Shown here: positions 10,710-18,916 of the stretch, piece by piece
Layout of the letters: each line of letters begins with the position of its first letter
Position numbering within the stretch: position 1 is the stretch's first letter
NCBI GenBank assembly: GCA_947589735.1
Contig: CANQCR010000009.1
Span: 1 to 64,000 of the forward strand
Origin: an uncultured Bacilli bacterium
GTDB lineage: Bacteria > Bacillota_I > Bacilli_A > RF39 > UBA660
Length of the DNA: 64,000 nucleotides
Reading direction: 5' to 3'
Position numbers and translations under genes: made by a program
Notes under the pieces: model-generated
The model's input: only the letters and a program-made list of their open reading frames with translations
Database searches by the model: none
What the model was told of the DNA's origin: nothing

Positions 10710-11294
10710 ATGCGCAAAATAATCCTTATTATTGTCCTTTTACTATTTAACTTTTGTATTGTTTATGCTAAAATAAAGAGTAAGAATTTAGATAAGGTGG
10801 ATATTAGACTTGAAGATGATGAATTAGGGGTTGCTATTATCCTGTTAGATAATAGTACTTCCTTACTTTTGAAATATCAAGGTAAATATATCTTTTATTT
10901 AGTTGATTACTTAAACGATAAAGACCTTACTAGTAATATTAAAGTCTTTACTAATGATTTAAATAATGTCTATATGGCTTTTAATTATAATTATGATGCC
11001 CAAATCTTAAAACATAAAGTTATCGGCGATTTAACATTAAGTCCAAATCGCATTAAATATAAAGACTATAATATTTGTCTAAATTATAGTCATGACTGCG
11101 ATATTGTTATAGCCTTAAAAGATGATATTTTACTAAATAAAGATATTAGCGCTATCATATATCGGACGGATTTAGATGATGCTTATCTTGATTATATCGA
11201 TAGCTTTTGGATTGATAAATATCGTCTGACACGCGAAAGCTATACGATTATAACTTTAGGTGATGAGTTTAGTATTGAAAGTATTAATAAATGA
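10710..11294 (+). CDS. Unrecognised exported protein
   Basis: A 194-residue protein with an N-terminal signal sequence or anchor (MRKIILIIVLLLFNFCIVYA), then a soluble domain of alternating strands and helices. I do not recognise the family. It sits ten bases after cca and close to the dnaD-like gene, so it is probably part of that operon. The ribosome-binding site GGTGAGG is very close to the ATG, but no alternative start preserves the signal sequence. Confidence 0.75.
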   Translation: MRKIILIIVLLLFNFCIVYAKIKSKNLDKVDIRLEDDELGVAIILLDNSTSLLLKYQGKYIFYLVDYLNDKDLTSNIKVFTNDLNNVYMAFNYNYDAQILKHKVIGDLTLSPNRIKYKDYNICLNYSHDCDIVIALKDDILLNKDISAIIYRTDLDDAYLDYIDSFWIDKYRLTRESYTIITLGDEFSIESINK

Positions 11295-11320
11295 TTTAAT
11301 ACATTTAGGTGGTGAAGAGA

Positions 11321-11968
11321 ATGAATCAAATTGTGGAAGTATTAAAAAGGAAAGATATTCATCTACCATATTTATTACTTACAAATTATCGAAAGATGAA
11401 ACTAACGGAATTAGAATTAGTCGTTTTAATCTATCTAATTAATAATGATAGTTCAACTTATAATCCTAAAGATATAAGTAAAAACTTATATTTAAAAATT
11501 AATGATGTCTTAGAGATTATTAATAATCTAACTGAAAAAGGTATTATTAGTGTTGATATTGTTAAAGTAAATAATCTTCGAACAGAAGTTATTAACCTTG
11601 ACTTATTATATGAAAAACTAGCTTTTATTGCGATGGGTAAAAATGATAAAAGAAAGAATCAAGGTGATTTGTTCTCTAAGTTTGAAGAAGAATTAGGCCG
11701 GGGATTAACCGGAATGGAATATGAAATTGTTCAAGGATGGCTTGAATTAGAATATAGTGAAGAACTAATTTTATGTGCGTTAAAAGAAGCTGTTTATAAT
11801 GGTGTTTCTAATTTCCGATATATTGATCGCATTTTACTTGAATGGCATAAAAAAGGTGTTAAAACGAAAGAGGATGTTGAAAAAAATAGACAGGAGTTTA
11901 AAAAATCAAAGAGTTCTAAAAAGGAATTGTTTGATTATGATTGGTTAAATGATAAATCAAATAGTTGA
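11321..11968 (+). CDS. dnaD: DnaD-like replication initiation protein
   Basis: DnaD acts with DnaA/DnaB in loading the replicative helicase in Firmicutes. The 215-residue protein has an N-terminal winged-helix part (about 1-110) and a C-terminal DnaD/DnaB2 domain around residues 120-185. The latter has the diagnostic FRYIDRILLEWHKKGVKT segment (the YxxxIxxxW motif). The ATG at 11321 follows AGGTGGTG; an upstream in-frame GTG overlaps that site and is less likely. It overlaps the start of nth by 20 bases, the same pair as in Bacillus subtilis. Confidence 0.88.
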   Translation: MNQIVEVLKRKDIHLPYLLLTNYRKMKLTELELVVLIYLINNDSSTYNPKDISKNLYLKINDVLEIINNLTEKGIISVDIVKVNNLRTEVINLDLLYEKLAFIAMGKNDKRKNQGDLFSKFEEELGRGLTGMEYEIVQGWLELEYSEELILCALKEAVYNGVSNFRYIDRILLEWHKKGVKTKEDVEKNRQEFKKSKSSKKELFDYDWLNDKSNS

Positions 11969-12602
11969 TTACTTGGATAAACTTTTTCCTAATCCTCGCT
12001 GTGAGTTAATTTATACTAAAGATTATGAACTTTTAATGGCCGTTATGTTAAGTGCGCAAACAACCGATAAAAGAGTTAATATGGTAACTAGTGTTTTATT
12101 TGAAAAATATCCTACTTTAAGTGATTTAGCAGAAGCTAAGTATGAAGATGTTGTTGATATTATAAGACCTGTTGGAACTTTTCAAAGAAAAGGCGCTAAT
12201 ATTATTGCTATTGCCAAAGCTCTTCTAAAAGATTGTGATGGTAAAGTACCTAATGATCGAACTTATTTAGAGGCCTTACCTGGTGTTGGACGAAAAACAA
12301 CTAATGTTGTTTTGGCTAATCTTTTTGATGAAGATTGTATGGCCGTGGATACGCATGTCGCAAGAGTTAGTAAAAGACTAGGTCTTGCTGAAGTGAATGA
12401 CGACGTTCTTAAAATTGAAAAGAAATTGACTAAAAAGATACCTAAAAACCGTTTAGGTAGGTCCCACCACCAACTCGTTTTATTTGGTCGTTACTTTTGT
12501 AAAGCCAAGGCACCTTTCTGTGAAATATGTGAACTAAAAGGCATCTGCAAGTTCTATCAAAAAAATCAAAAAGCCTTAAAAAACAAGGCTAAAACACGTT
12601 AA
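11949..12602 (+). CDS. nth: Endonuclease III (DNA glycosylase/AP lyase)
   Basis: Nth removes oxidised pyrimidines and cleaves the resulting abasic site. The helix-hairpin-helix LPGVGRKTTNVVLA near residue 110 contains the catalytic Lys, and AVDTHVARVS near 131 contains the catalytic Asp. A complete 4Fe-4S loop is present as C-x6-C-x2-C-x5-C (CKAKAPFCEICELKGIC). The 217-residue length is normal. Translation is probably coupled to the overlapping dnaD-like gene. Confidence 0.96.
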   Translation: MINQIVDYLDKLFPNPRCELIYTKDYELLMAVMLSAQTTDKRVNMVTSVLFEKYPTLSDLAEAKYEDVVDIIRPVGTFQRKGANIIAIAKALLKDCDGKVPNDRTYLEALPGVGRKTTNVVLANLFDEDCMAVDTHVARVSKRLGLAEVNDDVLKIEKKLTKKIPKNRLGRSHHQLVLFGRYFCKAKAPFCEICELKGICKFYQKNQKALKNKAKTR

Positions 12603-12606
12603 AAAG

Positions 12607-12632
12607 AACACTAAAAAAATTAGTGTTTTTTT
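12607..12632 (+). terminator. nth terminator
   Basis: AACACTAA (12607-12614) and TTAGTGTT (12620-12627) flank a five-A loop and run into a T-tract. Confidence 0.9.
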
Positions 12633-12644
12633 CATCCTTTTTTA

Positions 12645-12673
12645 TTTACAAAGGTATTAAATTGTACTATAAT
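12645..12673 (+). promoter_or_regulatory. lon promoter
   Basis: TTTACA (12645-12650) and TATAAT (12668-12673) are 17 bases apart. No CIRCE or CtsR-like repeat was seen. Confidence 0.8.
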
Positions 12674-12704
12674 AAAAACCAATATCTTAATTTGGAGGTG
12701 CATA

Positions 12705-15014
12705 ATGATTAATACCGAATTACCTGTTATCCTATTAAAAAAGTCTGTTTTGCTCCCTCATAACGAGTTAAGATTAGAACTTGATGAAGATAATAAAAAG
12801 ATTATCATAGATGCTGCTAAAAGGCATAATGATAAGGTTTTAGTTGTTACGCAATTAGATCATTTAGAAGAGAACACAATTATTGAAGATTTGCCAATGG
12901 TTGGTGTTATCGCTAATTTAAAAAAGAAAATAACTTTACCTAATCATCGGACACGGATTGTTTTAGATGGCTTAATGAGAGCTATTGTAACATCATATGC
13001 GAAAAATGATACTTATCTTGTAGCGATTGTAACGGAGATGGAAAAGGTATCTGTTAAAGATGAAGTTAATATTGCTGTTGTCCGAAAATTAAAAAAAGAG
13101 ATTGAACACTATATTAAAGTTGTTCCCTATATTAGTAATAGTGTTATCTCGCATATCGATGATTCTTATAGTCTTGATGCCCTAACCGATATGATTGTTA
13201 GCCAACTAGAAGTATCTATTGATCGCAAATTAGAATATGTTGGTTGCCCAGATCCCTTAAGACGAACGAAGATGGTCTTAGAAGACATCTATAAAGATGA
13301 AAAATCTTATGAAATTGAAACAAGATTAGATTTTTTAGTTCAAGAAGAATTAGATAAAAACCAAAAAGAATATATTTTAAAAGAAAAATTACAGCTAATA
13401 AAAGCCGAATTAGGCGATGTAAGTCTAAAGGATTCGGAGATTTTTGAACTCCGTAAAAGAGTAGCTAAATTAGATGCTAATCAAATAGTTAAAGATAAAC
13501 TATCATACGAAATCGATCGCTATGCGGCTCTACCTAATACATCATCTGAACTTGGAATGGTAAGAGAATATATTGAATGTTTGCTTTCTTTACCATGGAA
13601 TAAAAAGACTAAGGAAAATACCGACTTAAAGGCCATCCGTGAAAGTCTTGATAAATCACATTATGGTCTTTTAGATGTTAAAAATAGAATTATTGAATAT
13701 CTAGCTGTCCGCACAATTAGTGATAAAATAAAAAGTCCAATTATATGTTTAGTAGGCCCACCGGGGGTTGGTAAAACAACACTTGCTAAAAGCATTGCCG
13801 AAAGTTTAAACCGGGCGTTTGCTAAAATATCTGTGGGTGGTATGAGTGATGAAGCAGAAATCAGGGGACACCGCAGGACTTATGTAGGTGCTTATCCTGG
13901 GCGTATTATTACCAGTTTAAAAAATGCTCATAGTAGTAATCCTGTCATCTTAATCGATGAAGTTGATAAAATGGAAAAGGGTACCCAAGGAGATCCGGCG
14001 AGTGCGCTTTTAGAAGTTTTAGATCGCTCACAAAATGCTAATTTTAGAGATAATTATCTAGATCTTGATTATGATATATCGGATGTCATGTTTATCTTAA
14101 CGGCTAATGATTTAGAAGCTATTCCTTATGTGTTATTAGATCGGTTAGAAATAATTAGGTTATCTGAGTATACGGAATATGAAAAATGTGACATCGCCAA
14201 AACCCATATCCTTCCTCGGTTATGTGATGAACATAATTTAGATAGTATAACTTACGACGATGATTTAATTATGAATGTCATTCGTAATTATACAGAAGAA
14301 GCTGGAGTCAGAGAGTTAGAAAGATGTCTTACCACTATTATTCGTAAAATTGTAACAAAGATGGTTATGAAAAATGATTATCAACCCGTCATCAATTTAA
14401 ATGAACAAGACCTAGACAAATATTTGGGCCGTATGAAGTTTAAACCAATGACTAGTAAATATGAACAAGTTGGCGTTGTAAGTGCTTTATCATATACCCC
14501 ATATGGTGGCGAAATTATGCCAATTGAAGTTAATTTTTATGCGGGAAATGGCAATTTAACATTAACAGGTTCTTTGGGTAATATTATGAAAGAAAGTGCG
14601 ACAATTGCCTTAAGTTATATTAAATCAAAAGCTAGTTATTTTGGCATTCATTTTAGTGATTTAGTTCATAACGATATTCATATTCATTTACCAGCCGCAT
14701 CGATAAGTAAGGATGGCCCAAGTGCTGGGGTTACCTTAGCTACTTCTATTATCAGTGCGTTTAAAGGAATTAAGTTTGCAAGTGATGTTGCTATGACTGG
14801 GGAAATTACTTTAAGAGGACACGTTTTAGCGGTCGGTGGTATTAAAGAAAAATGCATTGGCGCTATTAAAAATAATATTAAGAAAATTATTGTGCCATTA
14901 GATAACAAAGATGATGTGGATGCTCTACCACTAGAGATTAAAGATCAACTCGATTTTATCTTTGTTGATGATTATAAACAAATATATGATTATCTAATGC
15001 ATACAAGTAGATAG
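12705..15014 (+). CDS. lon: ATP-dependent protease Lon
   Basis: Lon unfolds and degrades damaged and tagged proteins. The 769 residues hold an N-terminal LAN domain, a coiled-coil middle, the AAA+ module with Walker A GPPGVGKTT near residue 350 and Walker B VILIDEVDKM, and the C-terminal serine protease domain. The Ser is in KDGPSAGVTLA near residue 672 and the Lys in GGIKEKCIGAI near 714. TTGGAGGTG precedes the ATG. The unknown gene at 15022 starts seven bases later and is probably co-transcribed. In Mollicutes Lon can take over degradation of tmRNA-tagged proteins, which may be relevant here. Confidence 0.96.
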   Translation: MINTELPVILLKKSVLLPHNELRLELDEDNKKIIIDAAKRHNDKVLVVTQLDHLEENTIIEDLPMVGVIANLKKKITLPNHRTRIVLDGLMRAIVTSYAKNDTYLVAIVTEMEKVSVKDEVNIAVVRKLKKEIEHYIKVVPYISNSVISHIDDSYSLDALTDMIVSQLEVSIDRKLEYVGCPDPLRRTKMVLEDIYKDEKSYEIETRLDFLVQEELDKNQKEYILKEKLQLIKAELGDVSLKDSEIFELRKRVAKLDANQIVKDKLSYEIDRYAALPNTSSELGMVREYIECLLSLPWNKKTKENTDLKAIRESLDKSHYGLLDVKNRIIEYLAVRTISDKIKSPIICLVGPPGVGKTTLAKSIAESLNRAFAKISVGGMSDEAEIRGHRRTYVGAYPGRIITSLKNAHSSNPVILIDEVDKMEKGTQGDPASALLEVLDRSQNANFRDNYLDLDYDISDVMFILTANDLEAIPYVLLDRLEIIRLSEYTEYEKCDIAKTHILPRLCDEHNLDSITYDDDLIMNVIRNYTEEAGVRELERCLTTIIRKIVTKMVMKNDYQPVINLNEQDLDKYLGRMKFKPMTSKYEQVGVVSALSYTPYGGEIMPIEVNFYAGNGNLTLTGSLGNIMKESATIALSYIKSKASYFGIHFSDLVHNDIHIHLPAASISKDGPSAGVTLATSIISAFKGIKFASDVAMTGEITLRGHVLAVGGIKEKCIGAIKNNIKKIIVPLDNKDDVDALPLEIKDQLDFIFVDDYKQIYDYLMHTSR

Positions 15015-15021
15015 GAGATTT

Positions 15022-15744
15022 ATGCTAGAAGAAAACGACGACACAACCCAATATTTTTATGCTAAAGCTTTACTAACCCTATTATTCACAGATGAGTTTC
15101 CAATGGAGCTAGAAAGGATTAAAGGCTTTATTCCAATTGATAGTATTGATACTATTCATGCATTAAAGAATATGGTTGAAACATATCAGGATGTCTTTGA
15201 TGAACAGATGAAGAAAAATGTTTTAGCGTTTGTTCAGTACTTAAGATTTGATTATGCTACACGTCATCCTGATGAGAAAGAGGAAATTTATAATACGGCT
15301 AATGAAATTATTACAATATTAAATAATTGTAGTGGTAAGGCTATCCCACAGTTTGTTTTATCGCAAACCCGCCATCGCCATTACGGCTTATCGACGACTT
15401 TAGGTACTATTTTTGTTGCTAGAGATATGTTTAAGTGTATTAAGTTTGCCAATGTTGTTGATTTTAATATTTTAGTTACTCATTCAATTATTGTTGATGA
15501 TGAACAATTTGAAGAAGAATCGGATATCTTTTCAGATGTGGATATCGATTATACAACTAATTTACGAGCTATTTTATTTGAATGCCCCGAACTTTTGGAT
15601 GATGAGCTTTTCATTAGAAGGACTAAGAAAGTTCTTGATAAATTAGGAGAAAAAATGCGTGAAACTGATCCAAAAGAGATATCGCATTTTGGTGATGTTA
15701 AAAGAAATTATCAATATTGTATTCGTCATGTTAGTAATATTTAA
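15022..15744 (+). CDS. Unrecognised cytoplasmic protein downstream of lon
   Basis: A 240-residue soluble protein, mostly helical in the first 130 residues, with an acidic stretch (DDEQFEEESDIFSDVDIDY). No signal sequence or membrane segment. I do not recognise a family. It starts seven bases after lon with an AGGAG ribosome-binding site and ends at a strong terminator, so it shares lon's transcript. A role related to proteolysis is only suggested by that. Confidence 0.78.
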   Translation: MLEENDDTTQYFYAKALLTLLFTDEFPMELERIKGFIPIDSIDTIHALKNMVETYQDVFDEQMKKNVLAFVQYLRFDYATRHPDEKEEIYNTANEIITILNNCSGKAIPQFVLSQTRHRHYGLSTTLGTIFVARDMFKCIKFANVVDFNILVTHSIIVDDEQFEEESDIFSDVDIDYTTNLRAILFECPELLDDELFIRRTKKVLDKLGEKMRETDPKEISHFGDVKRNYQYCIRHVSNI

Positions 15745-15747
15745 TAT

Positions 15748-15770
15748 AAACTGCTTCGGCAGTTTTTTTT
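15748..15770 (+). terminator. Terminator of the lon operon (UUCG loop)
   Basis: AAACTGC (15748-15754), TTCG and GCAGTTT (15759-15765) are followed by a T-run to 15770. The UUCG tetraloop makes this the clearest terminator in the window. Confidence 0.95.
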
Positions 15771-15773
15771 GTG

Positions 15774-15800
15774 ATATTCAATAGGCCATATTCATAATAT
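15774..15800 (+). promoter_or_regulatory. Candidate sigma-E-type sporulation promoter of spoVID
   Basis: ATATT (15774-15778), exactly 14 bases, then CATAATAT (15793-15800) fits the Bacillus sigma-E pattern (ATATT-N14-CATACAnT) at 5/5 and 6/8 positions. No TATAAT with a -35 is seen here. B. subtilis spoVID is sigma-E controlled, which agrees. The match is by eye in AT-rich DNA and could be chance. Confidence 0.5.
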
Positions 15801-15820
15801 TAAATGATAGGAGAGATAAA

Positions 15821-16432
15821 GTGAAGAAAGTATATACATTTAAAAAAGATGTTTTATTCAAGAATAATATTTATGAGATATTAAGTATTGCGCTTGATAA
15901 AACTTTTAGCGTTGATGGTTATACCATTAGGGGCGAGTTTAATATATCAGGAGATTATTTAATTAAGGAAAATGAGCAAGATACATTTAATATTAATATA
16001 CCTTATTTAAATTATATTGAGGATGTTTATGATGTGTCTAATATTACAGTTGATATTGATGATTTTTACTATGATGTGAAAGATGATAACCGTTTATGTG
16101 TTAATATTGATGTTTTAGTTGATGGTTTGGAAGAAAAAGAAAATCGTGATTTTATTGAAGAAGTAGAAGCAAAGGGCGAGTTAATTGAGGATGATGATGA
16201 CGATGATGATTTAGAATTAGCTTCCTTAAGTAATGACCGGCCTAATCATTATTTTAGTAGTGATGAAGATAGCGCATTTATAACTTATAGAGTATGTATT
16301 GTAAGAGAAGGGGATACCCTAGATAGTATTACGAATAAATATGCTGTATCTCTTGATACTTTAAAGGAATATAACATCATTAATGAAATTAATCCTGGTG
16401 ATAAACTAATTATTCCATATGAACGCGATTAA
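15821..16432 (+). CDS. spoVID: SpoVID-like spore coat morphogenetic protein (SPOCS + LysM)
   Basis: SpoVID anchors and encases the spore coat around the forespore. The N-terminal 110 residues (VLFKNNIYEILSIALDKTF, YTIRGEFNISGDY) resemble the SPOCS domain of SpoVID/SipL. A very acidic linker (DDDDDDDLEL near 130) follows, then a C-terminal LysM domain (about 152-201: YRVCIVREGDTLDSITNKY ending GDKLIIPY). At 203 residues it lacks the long acidic middle of the B. subtilis protein. The start is GTG after AGGAGAG. It overlaps the YsxE-like gene by 14 bases, the same order as spoVID-ysxE in Bacillus, which strongly supports the call. Confidence 0.85.
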   Translation: MKKVYTFKKDVLFKNNIYEILSIALDKTFSVDGYTIRGEFNISGDYLIKENEQDTFNINIPYLNYIEDVYDVSNITVDIDDFYYDVKDDNRLCVNIDVLVDGLEEKENRDFIEEVEAKGELIEDDDDDDDLELASLSNDRPNHYFSSDEDSAFITYRVCIVREGDTLDSITNKYAVSLDTLKEYNIINEINPGDKLIIPYERD

Positions 16433-17282
16433 TGAACTATTAAAACGGCAACATATTCATAGTACCCGCTATGAGCAAAGAGGTAAGTGTATGATTGCTA
16501 CTGGTGATGATAAAGTCGTCATTAAACCACATAAAACGGATATCTATGCCTATTTAGATTATCGTAATTTTAATCATTATCCTGCTTTTCAGATCGATGA
16601 TGGATATGAGATATCCGAATATATTGAAGATGTGGATATTCCAAGAGAGCAAAAAATGATTGACCTCATCACCTTAACAGCTTCATTACATAAAAAAACA
16701 ACGTACTATAAGAAAATAGGTACGTTTGAAATTAAAGATATCTATGAAGACCTTAAAGCTGAGATAAATGATGTTCGTTATTTTTATGATAACTTAATGA
16801 ATGAAATTGAAAGTACTATTTATATGGCGCCATCAGCTTACCTTTTAGCGCGTAATATCAGTTTTGTCTATCAAATGCTAGATTACGCTAATCATCATCT
16901 TGACTTATGGTATGAAAATATTAAAAAAAGTGATCGGGTTAGAGTTGCTATTATCCATAACAATCTATCTTTAGATCATTTTTTAAATAATACTTTAATC
17001 AGTTGGGATAATGCTAAAATTGGTTTGCCGATTATTGATTTATATAAGCTATACAAAAGCGCCTATAATGAATATGATTGGAATGAACTTCTAGATATTT
17101 ATAGTGAGACCTTTCCTTTAAAAGAAGATGAAATATTTTTATTTAAAACACTAATAGCTATTCCCCTTAAAGTAAAGCTTACTAGTATTGAGATTGATAA
17201 TGTAAGAGAAGTTAATGAAAAACTTAATTATCTAAAATTAACGAGCCTTTTTCTTACCAAAAAATCCGAAACAGAGAAATAA
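16419..17282 (+). CDS. ysxE: YsxE/CotS-like spore coat kinase-fold protein
   Basis: YsxE is a coat protein needed with SpoVID for later stages of coat encasement. The 287-residue protein has a small N-lobe-like part and a helical C-lobe resembling the aminoglycoside phosphotransferase/CotS fold. The usual catalytic-loop motif HGDLxxxN appears as HNNLSLDHFLNN near residue 187 and the metal motif as SWDNAK, so the catalytic Asp is missing and it is probably a pseudokinase, as YsxE itself appears to be. The identification rests mainly on this fold and on its overlap with the SpoVID-like gene. Confidence 0.75.
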   Translation: MNAINELLKRQHIHSTRYEQRGKCMIATGDDKVVIKPHKTDIYAYLDYRNFNHYPAFQIDDGYEISEYIEDVDIPREQKMIDLITLTASLHKKTTYYKKIGTFEIKDIYEDLKAEINDVRYFYDNLMNEIESTIYMAPSAYLLARNISFVYQMLDYANHHLDLWYENIKKSDRVRVAIIHNNLSLDHFLNNTLISWDNAKIGLPIIDLYKLYKSAYNEYDWNELLDIYSETFPLKEDEIFLFKTLIAIPLKVKLTSIEIDNVREVNEKLNYLKLTSLFLTKKSETEK

Positions 17283-17424
17283 AGAAAAGAAAGAAAAAGA
17301 AAAATAAAAGGAAGACATTAAAACGGGTCACAATAAAAAAAGTAATGATTAATTGATAAAAAATAATTATAAAAAAGATAAGAGAAAAGACATACCAAAG
17401 ACCTCTTTTACGCCACCAATGCAT
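17254..17424 (-). CDS. Possible small membrane protein (56 residues)
   Basis: A minus-strand frame starts at ATG 17424-17422 with a ribosome-binding site ATAGGTGAT four bases upstream. It encodes MHWWRKRGLWYVFSLIFF followed by two hydrophobic segments very rich in Phe and Ile. It fills the otherwise empty space between the YsxE-like gene (29-base tail overlap) and yabG. The positive, Trp-rich start and good ribosome-binding site favour a real gene. The purine-rich plus strand could create a Phe-rich frame by chance, so it remains uncertain. Confidence 0.4.
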   Translation of the reverse strand: MHWWRKRGLWYVFSLIFFIIIFYQLIITFFIVTRFNVFLLFFFFFLFFISLFRIFW

Positions 17425-17469
17425 AGTATCACCTATAATAATATATGAGTATAAAAAGATATGTTGCCT

Positions 17470-17477
17470 CATATAAT
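17470..17477 (+). promoter_or_regulatory. Candidate yabG promoter (-10)
   Basis: CATATAAT (17470-17477) matches the sigma-E/sigma-K -10 form CATAnnnT, with ATAAA (17451-17455) 14 bases upstream as a poor -35. It also contains TATAAT, so a sigma-A promoter cannot be excluded. It ends 15 bases before the yabG start. Confidence 0.4.
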
Positions 17478-17492
17478 TAAGTGGGTGATAAA

Positions 17493-18272
17493 ATGAATAT
17501 CGGTGATATGGTTACACGTAATTCCCATAATAATGATATTGTTTTTACAATTGTTGATATTGATGATGATATCTATTATTTAAAAGGTATTAATGTCCGG
17601 TTATATGCTGATAGTACGCTTGATGATCTAGTTAAATATGATAATAATGAAGATATTGAGGATGAAAAAGATTTTCAAGAACGACTTAAAGAAGACGATG
17701 TGGACAGAAATAGTGAATATTTTTATTTACCAGGTAAGATTCTTCATATTGATGGCGACCGTGACTATCTAAAAAGATGTTTAAATTACTATGAATCAAA
17801 AAATATTGCGGCTATTGGGTTTACGAAAAAAGAAGATGAAATAGCTAATGATATATATGCTTTATTAGAAGAGTATCAACCCAATATTTTAGTTATAACA
17901 GGTCATGATGCTTACTATAAGAAAAAAGGTGGCTATGAAGAAGCATCGGCTTATAAGAATAGCAGTTTATTTATCGATGCGGTTAAAGAGGCTAGACGGT
18001 TTGAAAGTAGTCATCAAAAACTAATTGTCATTGCCGGTGCTTGCCAGTCTAACTATGAAGCTTTAATTAAAGCGGGAGCTAACTTCGCCTCATCGCCTAA
18101 AAGAATTAATATTCATGCCCTAGATCCAGCTATTATTGCTGCCCATATGAGTCTTGCTGATACAAATAAAGATATCAATTTAAAGGATATTATTGAACAT
18201 ACAAAATATGGCTCTGAAGGTATGGGGGGAATTATTACTAAAGGAACAATGTATACGGGGTATCCAAGATGA
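17493..18272 (+). CDS. yabG: Sporulation-specific protease YabG
   Basis: YabG is a cysteine peptidase that processes spore coat proteins during sporulation. The 259-residue product follows the family closely: a short N-terminal barrel (GDMVTRNSHNNDIVFTIVDI), then GKILHIDGDRDYLKRCLNYY, LVITGHDAYYKKKGGYEEA, the cysteine segment LIVIAGACQSNYEALIKAGA and ANFASSPKRINIHALDP, ending MGGIITKGTMYTGYPR. The ATG at 17493 follows GTGGGTGAT. The stop overlaps the start of veg (ATGA), the same yabG-veg order as in B. subtilis. Confidence 0.95.
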   Translation: MNIGDMVTRNSHNNDIVFTIVDIDDDIYYLKGINVRLYADSTLDDLVKYDNNEDIEDEKDFQERLKEDDVDRNSEYFYLPGKILHIDGDRDYLKRCLNYYESKNIAAIGFTKKEDEIANDIYALLEEYQPNILVITGHDAYYKKKGGYEEASAYKNSSLFIDAVKEARRFESSHQKLIVIAGACQSNYEALIKAGANFASSPKRINIHALDPAIIAAHMSLADTNKDINLKDIIEHTKYGSEGMGGIITKGTMYTGYPR

Positions 18273-18496
18273 ATGTCTATCAAATCAAAAAGTATTTAAA
18301 AAATAAAATTGGCGCTAAAGCTAAAATAAAATGTAATTTAGGCCGAAATAAATATGAAACATATATTGTAACTTTAGATAAGCTTTATGATAATGTCTTC
18401 ACTGTCATTGAAGAAAAGGAATATGGTCCGATTGTTAAGTGCTTTTCATATAATGATATTATGATGCACCTGATTAGGATTGATTTTCATATTTAA
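18269..18496 (+). CDS. veg: Veg protein
   Basis: Veg is a small conserved Firmicutes protein that in B. subtilis affects biofilm matrix gene expression. The 75-residue sequence keeps the family pattern: a helix with IKKYLKNKIGAKAKIKCNLGRNKYE, then VTLDKLYDNVFTVIEEKEYGP and a conserved SYNDIMMHLIRIDF end (Bacillus SYSYADVLTETVEL). It overlaps the yabG stop by four bases, so translation is coupled. The tmRNA promoter lies across its 3' end. Confidence 0.9.
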   Translation: MNVYQIKKYLKNKIGAKAKIKCNLGRNKYETYIVTLDKLYDNVFTVIEEKEYGPIVKCFSYNDIMMHLIRIDFHI

Positions 18497-18532
18497 ATGT
18501 GCTATAATCTTGTTACTTGAAAGATTTCAAGT
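18480..18532 (+). promoter_or_regulatory. tmRNA promoter and leader hairpin
   Basis: TTGATT (18480-18485) and TATAAT (18503-18508) have a 17-base spacer, with TGC before the -10. The -35 overlaps the end of veg. ACTTGAAA (18515-18522) and TTTCAAGT (18525-18532) form a short hairpin just before the mature 5' end at 18539, which could assist RNase P processing. Confidence 0.8.
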
Positions 18533-18538
18533 AGTAAT

Positions 18539-18876
18539 GGGGTCGTCTAGTTTCGACGGATTTACTGGTACTTAGATGGCAAGTCGGAGGTACACGTTAA
18601 GTACAACCCAAAAATAACTGGAAACAGATTTAATTTAGCCTTCGCTTAATAATTAGCAGGCGCTTCTTATAATCCTTCTCCCACGAGGAATATAAGAGGC
18701 TCAACTTTGTGGGATATATCATTATTATGCCTAAGGTAATGATGAATAAGTAGGCTCGCTAAAAATTGGGTTGTTAGTTACTAACAATTTTTAGGACTTT
18801 TAATAACTAACTAAACTTGTAGAAGTCTAGGGGTTGGTATTTTCGGACATGGGTGCGATTCCCATCGACTCCACCA
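18539..18876 (+). ncRNA. ssrA: tmRNA (ssrA)
   Basis: tmRNA rescues stalled ribosomes and tags the unfinished protein for degradation. The 5' end GGGGTCG pairs with CGACTCC before the encoded ACCA end, and GTTTCGACGG follows the 5' strand as in all tmRNAs. The T arm (ATGGG/CCCAT) is near the 3' end. The tag frame begins at GGA in TAACTGGAAACAGA and reads GNRFNLAFA then TAA, so the complete tag would be A-GNRFNLAFA, ten residues. Paired blocks matching tmRNA pseudoknots occur between. Length is 338 nt, single-piece. Confidence 0.96.
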
Positions 18877-18886
18877 GTTTGCTAAC

Positions 18887-18916
18887 AAACTCTTATAAAA
18901 TAAGAGTTTTTATTTT
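18887..18916 (+). terminator. tmRNA terminator
   Basis: AAACTCTTA (18887-18895), loop TAAAA and TAAGAGTTT (18901-18909) are followed by TTATTTT. A second weak GTACT/AGTAC stem follows at about 18931-18955. The rest of 18917-19061 holds nothing I recognise. Confidence 0.85.

Noticed and set aside
17425-17472. Longer start of the small minus-strand membrane protein
   Set aside because: The extension passes through the ribosome-binding site of the ATG at 17424 and has none of its own.
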